In this document: positions 59,073 through 64,000 of the stretch, piece by piece
Numbering within the stretch: position 1 is the first letter of the stretch
How the letters are laid out: each line of letters opens with the position of its first letter
Program-made: the position numbers and the translations under genes
Source of the DNA: Kangsaoukella pontilimi
GTDB lineage: Bacteria > Pseudomonadota > Alphaproteobacteria > Rhodobacterales > Rhodobacteraceae
Direction of reading: 5' to 3'
Assembly (NCBI RefSeq): GCF_009830125.1
Contig: NZ_WUPT01000002.1
Location: 372,001 to 436,000, forward strand
Length of the DNA stretch: 64,000 bases
The notes under the pieces: generated by a model
What the model was told of the DNA's origin: nothing
Database searches by the model: none
Seen by the model: the letters and a program-made list of their open reading frames with translations, nothing else

Positions 59073-60995
59073 ATGACCAAGCAGGAAGCCCCGCGCGCCA
59101 AAGCTATGGCGATTGCCGCTGAGGACAGGTCCTTTCCCTTCTGGATCACCGCTGGCCTTGCGATAGGCGCGCTGGCCGCGTCGGCCGGTCTGGCCCGCGG
59201 CGAAAGCCACGAGACGATCATCGAGAGCCATGGCTACAACTACTATGCCGAGTTGAAATATGGCCCGGATATCGAGCATCTGGACTATGTGAACCCCGAT
59301 GCGCCCGTTGGTGGCGAGATCGCGCTCGCTCTGGACGGCACATTCGACAGCATGAACCCTTACGCGACCTCGAAAGGAAGCTGGGGGGCGTTGTCGACCA
59401 TCGGCTATGAAGACATCATGGTGCCCACGAGTGACGAGGTGGGCTCGATGTACTGCCTGCTCTGCACCACCATCGAGTATCCCGAAAGCGAAGACTGGGT
59501 GATCTTCAACATCCGCGACGACGTGTTCTTTTCGGACGGCACTCCGATGACTGCGGAAGACATCCTGTTCACCCATGAGCTTCTGATGAACGAGGGCACG
59601 CCCTCCTACGCCCAGTACATCCAGACGGTCGTCGAGTCCGCCGAAGTGCTCGATCCCTACACTCTGAAGTTCACCTTTGCGGAAGGCATTCCGCGCAAGG
59701 GTCTCATCACGCAGATGGGTTCGCTGCCCGTGTGGTCGAAGAAGTGGTATGAGGATACGGGCTACGGGCTGAATGAAAGCCGGCTGGAGATCAGCCCCGG
59801 TACCGGGGAATACATGGTTGATTACGAAGCGCTCAGCCCGCCGCAGCGTATCATCTATCGCCGCAACCCGGACTATTGGGGCAAGGATCATCCGCTGCGC
59901 AAAGGCCGCGGCAACTACGACAGCATCCGGATCGAGTATTTCACCGACAGCACGTCTGCCTTCCAGGCGTTCACTGCGGGTGTGGTCAACCTACGCCGGG
60001 AAAGCGACTCGATCCGCTGGGCGACGTCCTATGACTTCCCCGCCGTCGAAAAGGGCTGGGTCGTTCGGGAAGAGCTGGATGACGGAACGCCGCCGGCCGC
60101 GTCCGGCTTCATGTTCAACATGCGCCGCGACAAGTTCGCGGATCGCAACATCCGCCTCGCTTTGGGTCTGATGTACAACTTCACCTGGACGAACGAGACG
60201 CTGCAATACGGCCTGTTCCAGCAGCGCGAATCGTTCTGGGAGAACGAGCGGCTGAAGGCCGCCGGTCTGCCGGAAGGTGATGAACTGGCGCTTCTTGAGG
60301 AATTCCGCGACCGGCTCCCGCCCGAGATCTTCACGGAAGAGGCGGTTCTTCCCCATGAAAGCGGGACGTCGCCCACCGACCGGAGGAACCTCCGCCGTGC
60401 GCTGCGCCTGATGGAGGCGGCGGGTTATACGCCGGGATCCGACGGGCTTTTGCGGAATGCGGCGGGCGAGACGCTCAAGGTCGAGTTTCTGGAAGACACG
60501 CAGTCGCTCGACCGGATCATCCTTCCTTATATCGAGAACCTGAAGACGCTGGGTGTCGACGCCACCTATAACCGGGTCGATCCGAGCCAATACCAGTCTC
60601 TGAGGCAGTCGAACGAATTCGACATGCGCATCGACTCCTATCGTAACGGCCTGACCGAGGGCTCGGGTCTGCAGCAGAAATTCGGCTGCGACGACCGGGA
60701 CGATATCTTCAACCCGGCGGGGTACTGCAACGAGGTGGTCGACGAGATCGCTCTTCGCCTTCTCGAGGTCGAGACCTATGACGAGATGGCGACGATGGTG
60801 CGCGCCATCGACCGGATCATGCGCTACGACTATTTCGTCGTGCCGACCTGGATGCTTCAGAAGAACTGGGTCGCCTATTACGACATGTTCGAATACCCCG
60901 AGAACCTGCCGGAATTCGGGCTTGGGCATCTGGACTACTGGTGGATCAACCCCGAGAAACAGGCCGAATTGAAAGCCGTCGGCGCGCTGAAGTAA
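59073..60995 (+). CDS. ABC peptide-type substrate-binding protein (YejA-like)
   Basis: The 640 residues are a large SBP_bac_5 protein of the YejA group, longer than DppA/OppA types. A hydrophobic signal or anchor lies at about 22-42 (FWITAGLAIGALAASAGLA). Typical YejA segments follow: YNYYAELKYGPDIEHLDYVN, WVIFNIRDDVFFSDGTP and a C-terminal FVVPTWMLQKNWVAYYDMF. AGGAGG before ATG 59073 is strong. The unit yejABE-like with the ATPase forms one operon, spaced by 12 bp or less. In enterobacteria this system takes up microcin C and some peptides; the ligand here is unknown. Confidence 0.92.
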   Translation: MTKQEAPRAKAMAIAAEDRSFPFWITAGLAIGALAASAGLARGESHETIIESHGYNYYAELKYGPDIEHLDYVNPDAPVGGEIALALDGTFDSMNPYATSKGSWGALSTIGYEDIMVPTSDEVGSMYCLLCTTIEYPESEDWVIFNIRDDVFFSDGTPMTAEDILFTHELLMNEGTPSYAQYIQTVVESAEVLDPYTLKFTFAEGIPRKGLITQMGSLPVWSKKWYEDTGYGLNESRLEISPGTGEYMVDYEALSPPQRIIYRRNPDYWGKDHPLRKGRGNYDSIRIEYFTDSTSAFQAFTAGVVNLRRESDSIRWATSYDFPAVEKGWVVREELDDGTPPAASGFMFNMRRDKFADRNIRLALGLMYNFTWTNETLQYGLFQQRESFWENERLKAAGLPEGDELALLEEFRDRLPPEIFTEEAVLPHESGTSPTDRRNLRRALRLMEAAGYTPGSDGLLRNAAGETLKVEFLEDTQSLDRIILPYIENLKTLGVDATYNRVDPSQYQSLRQSNEFDMRIDSYRNGLTEGSGLQQKFGCDDRDDIFNPAGYCNEVVDEIALRLLEVETYDEMATMVRAIDRIMRYDYFVVPTWMLQKNWVAYYDMFEYPENLPEFGLGHLDYWWINPEKQAELKAVGALK

Positions 60996-61007
60996 GGCCG
61001 GGACCTC

Positions 61008-62093
61008 ATGGGCGCGTATATCCTCCGACGGCTGCTGCTGATCATTCCGACGCTTTTCGGGATCATGCTGATCAACTTCACCCTGACGCAATTCGTGCCG
61101 GGTGGTCCGATCGAGCAGATCCTCGCGCGTCTGGAGGGTGGCGGCGATGTGTTCGAGGGTATCTCGGGCGACCGTCAGGATGTCGAACTCGACATGGGCG
61201 GCGAGGATTCGGGCTATCTGGGTGCGCGGGGCCTGCCGCCCGAATTCATCGAAGAACTTGAGCGCGAATTCGGGTTCGACAAGCCCGCCCATGTGCGTTT
61301 TGCCCAGATGATGTGGAACTATATCCGCTTCGATTTCGGTGAAAGTTACTTCCGCTCGATCAGCGTTGTGGACCTTGTGATCGAGAAGATGCCGGTGTCC
61401 ATCACGCTTGGTCTATGGTCGACGCTGATCGCCTACGCCATTTCGATTCCTCTGGGGATCAGGAAGGCTGTCCGCGACGGCTCGACCTTCGACACCTGGA
61501 CGAGCGGTCTGATCATCGTGGCCTACGCGATACCGGGCTTTCTGTTCGCGATCCTGCTCCTCGTCCTCTTCGCGGGCGGGTCGTATTACCAGATCTTCCC
61601 CCTCAGGGGACTGACCAGCGACAACTGGGAGGAGCTGAGCCTGATTGGCAAGATCGGGGACTATTTCTGGCACATCACGCTGCCGGTGCTGGCCTCGTCC
61701 ATCTCGGGCTTTGCGACGCTGACGCTTCTGACCAAGAACAGCTTTCTGGACGAGATAAAGAAGCAGTATGTGATCACCGCCAAGGCCAAGGGCCTGTCCG
61801 AGGGCGGTGTCCTCTATGGTCACGTCTTTCGGAATGCCATGCTGATCGTCATCGCCGGTTTCCCGTCCCTGTTCATCGGCATCTTCTTCGGCTCGTCCCT
61901 GATCATCGAGACGATCTTCTCGCTCGACGGGCTGGGGCGGCTGGGCTTCGAGGCGGCGGTCGCGCGGGATTATCCGGTGATCTTCGGCACGCTTTTCGCC
62001 TTTGGCCTTGTCGGGCTTCTGGTCGGTATCCTGTCGGACCTGATGTATGTCTTCGTCGATCCCCGGATCGACTTCGAGCGGCGGGAGGTCTGA
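61008..62093 (+). CDS. ABC peptide transporter permease (YejB-like)
   Basis: The 361 residues start [20 protein letters not shown], as in DppB/YejB permeases, with a large periplasmic insertion (about 35-95) typical of YejB and about six membrane segments. The ATPase-contacting loop reads [20 protein letters not shown] near residue 263. It follows yejA after 12 bp. It forms the channel with the YejE-like protein. Confidence 0.93.
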   Translation: MGAYILRRLLLIIPTLFGIMLINFTLTQFVPGGPIEQILARLEGGGDVFEGISGDRQDVELDMGGEDSGYLGARGLPPEFIEELEREFGFDKPAHVRFAQMMWNYIRFDFGESYFRSISVVDLVIEKMPVSITLGLWSTLIAYAISIPLGIRKAVRDGSTFDTWTSGLIIVAYAIPGFLFAILLLVLFAGGSYYQIFPLRGLTSDNWEELSLIGKIGDYFWHITLPVLASSISGFATLTLLTKNSFLDEIKKQYVITAKAKGLSEGGVLYGHVFRNAMLIVIAGFPSLFIGIFFGSSLIIETIFSLDGLGRLGFEAAVARDYPVIFGTLFAFGLVGLLVGILSDLMYVFVDPRIDFERREV

Positions 62094-62096
62094 ACC

Positions 62097-63278
62097 ATGG
62101 CCATGCCCGAGCTTCAGCCCGAGCCCGTTCCCGGCGCGACCGCACCTGCGCCACCCAACCGAAAGCGCATGTGGCTGTCGCCGCTCAATCAGCGGCGCTG
62201 GCGGAACTTTCGAAGGAACGGCCGCGCCTTCTGGTCGCTGATCATCTTCGGCATCCTGTTCGGCCTCAGCCTGCTGGCCGAGTTCATCGCCAACGACAAG
62301 CCGATCCTGGTCAGCTACCGGGGCGAGCTGTACGTCCCGATCTTCAACTTCTACCCCGAGACGACTTTCGGCGGCGACCTCGCCATCGAGGCGCAGTACC
62401 AATACGAGGACGTCGACTGCCTGATCCGGACCGGCGGGATCGAGACCTGCTACGACGACCCTGAAGGCGTGCTGGAGGAGGCCGAAGCGACCGGTCAGGT
62501 GGACGGTGTGGATGTGGAAAAAGGCTGGGTGCTCTGGCCGCTCATCCCCTATCGCTATGACACGGTCGTGGATATCCGGGGCGCCGCGCCATCGCCGCCC
62601 ACGTCCGACAACTGGCTAGGTACCGACGACACCAAGCGCGACGTGGTGGCCCGGGTCATCTACGGGTTCAGGCTGTCGGTGCTGTTTGCCCTGATCGTCA
62701 CGCTTCTGGGGTCGATCATCGGGATCGCCGCCGGGGCGGTGCAGGGCTATTTCGGGGGCTGGCTGGACCTGATCTTCCAGCGGATTCTCGAAATCTGGTC
62801 GTCCACGCCGTCTCTCTACGTGATTATCATCATGTTCGCTATTTTCGGGCGAAGTTTCTGGATGCTGGTGTTCCTGACGGTTCTTTTCGGCTGGCCTGCA
62901 TTGGTGGGTGTGGTCCGGGCGGAATTCCTGCGGGCGAGGAACTTCGAATATGTGCGCGCGGCCAAGGCGCTTGGCGTCTCGAACACGACGATCATGTTCC
63001 GCCACATGCTGCCCAATGCCATGGTCGCGACGCTGACCCTTCTGCCGTTCATTATCACCAGCGCGATCGGCGGTCTGGCGAGCCTCGATTTCCTCGGCTA
63101 CGGCCTGCCGTCCTCGGCGCCGTCGCTGGGTGAACTGACGCTTCAGGCCAAGCAGAACCTGCAGGCGCCGTGGCTCGCGTTCACCGCCTTCTTCACCTTC
63201 GCGATCATGCTGTCGCTTCTGGTGTTCATCTTTGAAGGTGTGCGGGATGCGTTCGACCCAAGGAAGACCTTCCAATGA
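62097..63278 (+). CDS. ABC peptide transporter permease (YejE-like)
   Basis: The 393 residues contain an N-terminal cytoplasmic tail, one membrane segment (about 41-58), a large periplasmic domain and five further segments with the loop AKALGVSNTTIMFRHMLPNA near residue 290. It is longer than DppC (about 300), as is usual for YejE. It follows yejB after 3 bp, and its stop overlaps the ATPase start by ATGA. Confidence 0.93.
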   Translation: MAMPELQPEPVPGATAPAPPNRKRMWLSPLNQRRWRNFRRNGRAFWSLIIFGILFGLSLLAEFIANDKPILVSYRGELYVPIFNFYPETTFGGDLAIEAQYQYEDVDCLIRTGGIETCYDDPEGVLEEAEATGQVDGVDVEKGWVLWPLIPYRYDTVVDIRGAAPSPPTSDNWLGTDDTKRDVVARVIYGFRLSVLFALIVTLLGSIIGIAAGAVQGYFGGWLDLIFQRILEIWSSTPSLYVIIIMFAIFGRSFWMLVFLTVLFGWPALVGVVRAEFLRARNFEYVRAAKALGVSNTTIMFRHMLPNAMVATLTLLPFIITSAIGGLASLDFLGYGLPSSAPSLGELTLQAKQNLQAPWLAFTAFFTFAIMLSLLVFIFEGVRDAFDPRKTFQ

Positions 63279-64000
63279 GCGGTGACGTCGTCCTCAATGT
63301 GCGGGATCTGAATGTCTCGTTCCGACAGGACGGGGCGGTGACCCATGCGGTGCGCGGCGTGTCCTTCGACGTTCGCCGGGGCGAGACCGTGGCGCTGGTG
63401 GGCGAGAGCGGGTCCGGCAAGTCGGTGACGGCATTGTCGACCGTGGACCTTTTGTCGGACAGCGCCACCACGACCGGGTCAATCACCTATGACGGGGCCG
63501 AGATGGTGGGCGCGGACGAGGCCGAGTTGCGCCGGGTGCGCGGCAACGACATCAGCTTCATCTTTCAGGAGCCGATGACCTCGCTCAATCCGCTCCATAC
63601 GCTGGAAAAGCAGTTGGGCGAGGCCGTGGCGCTGCACCAGGGCCTGCGCGGCGAGAAGGCGCGGGCGCGGATCATCGAGCTTCTGGACGAGGTGGGCATT
63701 CCCGATCCCGAAGGCCGTCTGAAGACCTATCCGCACCAGCTGTCCGGTGGACAGCGGCAGCGGGTGATGATCGCCATGGCGCTGGCCAACGGGCCTGAGC
63801 TTTTGATCGCGGACGAGCCGACGACGGCGCTCGACGTGACGATCCAGGCGCAGATCCTCGACCTGCTGGCCGATCTGAAGCGCGACCGTGGCATGTCGAT
63901 GCTGTTCATCACACACGATCTGGGCATCGTGCGGAAATTCGCGGACAGGGTCTGCGTGATGAAGGACGGCGTGATCGTCGAGCGTGGCGAGACGGCCGAG
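63275..64000 (+). CDS. ABC peptide transporter ATP-binding protein (YejF-like, 3' truncated)
   Basis: The frame starts at ATG 63275, overlapping the YejE-like stop, and is open to the window end, giving 242 residues. Walker A is GESGSGKS near residue 43, the signature LSGGQRQR near 156, Walker [13 protein letters not shown] near 175 and the switch His in FITHD. YejF and related proteins carry two such domains in about 530 residues, so a second half may follow. It is the energy source of the importer. Confidence 0.92.
   Translation, partial: MSGDVVLNVRDLNVSFRQDGAVTHAVRGVSFDVRRGETVALVGESGSGKSVTALSTVDLLSDSATTTGSITYDGAEMVGADEAELRRVRGNDISFIFQEPMTSLNPLHTLEKQLGEAVALHQGLRGEKARARIIELLDEVGIPDPEGRLKTYPHQLSGGQRQRVMIAMALANGPELLIADEPTTALDVTIQAQILDLLADLKRDRGMSMLFITHDLGIVRKFADRVCVMKDGVIVERGETAE

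Overview
The window looks like one chromosomal segment of a GC-rich alphaproteobacterium of the order Rhodobacterales (Rhodobacteraceae/Roseobacteraceae type). The pointers are the gltD-gltB order, the dgcN/dgcA pair, malyl-CoA lyase of the Rhodobacter type, COQ9-like, TrcR-like (DUF1013) and NDUFA9-like and NDUFS6-like proteins, a membrane-anchored cytochrome c, and an 8-vinyl-reductase-like protein. No phage, insertion sequence, CRISPR array, rRNA or convincing tRNA was seen. The only RNA gene recognised is the small SRP RNA. No stretch over about 280 bp lacks a gene.

Region by region: 1-1.3 kb holds the end of an NDUFA9-like epimerase, converging on uppP. 1.5-13 kb is dominated by glutamate chemistry: glutamate synthase (gltD, gltB), D-glutamate racemisation through N-acetyl-glutamate (dgcN, dgcA), a D-amino-acid transaminase-like enzyme and an N-formylglutamate amidohydrolase, with malyl-CoA lyase inserted among them. 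13-19.2 kb is core metabolism and translation: pyk, rpmI-rplT, and pheS-small ORF-pheT. 19.3-32.9 kb is a run of short housekeeping units: YtoQ, a GST, mscL, a thioredoxin-fold protein, ald with a divergent Lrp-type regulator, OsmC, a cupin, rpsU, COQ9, a quinone oxidoreductase, RNase T2, trcR, recR-ybaB-dnaX, and DUF465 and DUF202 proteins.

33-35.9 kb is a tightly coupled four-gene unit (ankyrin protein, DUF1330-like protein, tyrosine-phosphatase-like protein, small membrane protein) ending against rsgA. The SRP RNA gene, an SDR and a lone Flp-pilin-like peptide follow. 38.5-41.2 kb is an NMT1-type ABC importer of unknown substrate. 41.5-50.2 kb has an AI-2E-family permease, a periplasmic cyclic-nucleotide phosphodiesterase, nudC, SRPBCC and GFA proteins, a sulfotransferase facing a GT14/DUF5928 glycosyltransferase, and a HIT protein. 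50.2-53.2 kb holds the BciA-like reductase, a short decayed copy of its 5' end, a secreted Gly-rich peptide, a DMT exporter and an NDUFS6-like zinc protein. 53.2-64 kb carries two orphan oligopeptide-binding proteins flanking a GAF protein, pheA, a cytochrome c, and a full yejABEF-like oligopeptide importer that runs off the end.

The most unusual structures are two families of intergenic repeats: a multi-hairpin element ending in a GAGTATTT...AGAAGAAG core, and paired hairpins just after stop codons. A 13-bp perfect inverted repeat lies beside pheA, and a vestigial fragment duplicates the start of the bciA-like gene. No single obviously new defence or biosynthetic system was found. The ankyrin/phosphatase unit, the sulfotransferase/GT14 pair and the D-glutamate neighbourhood are the best leads.
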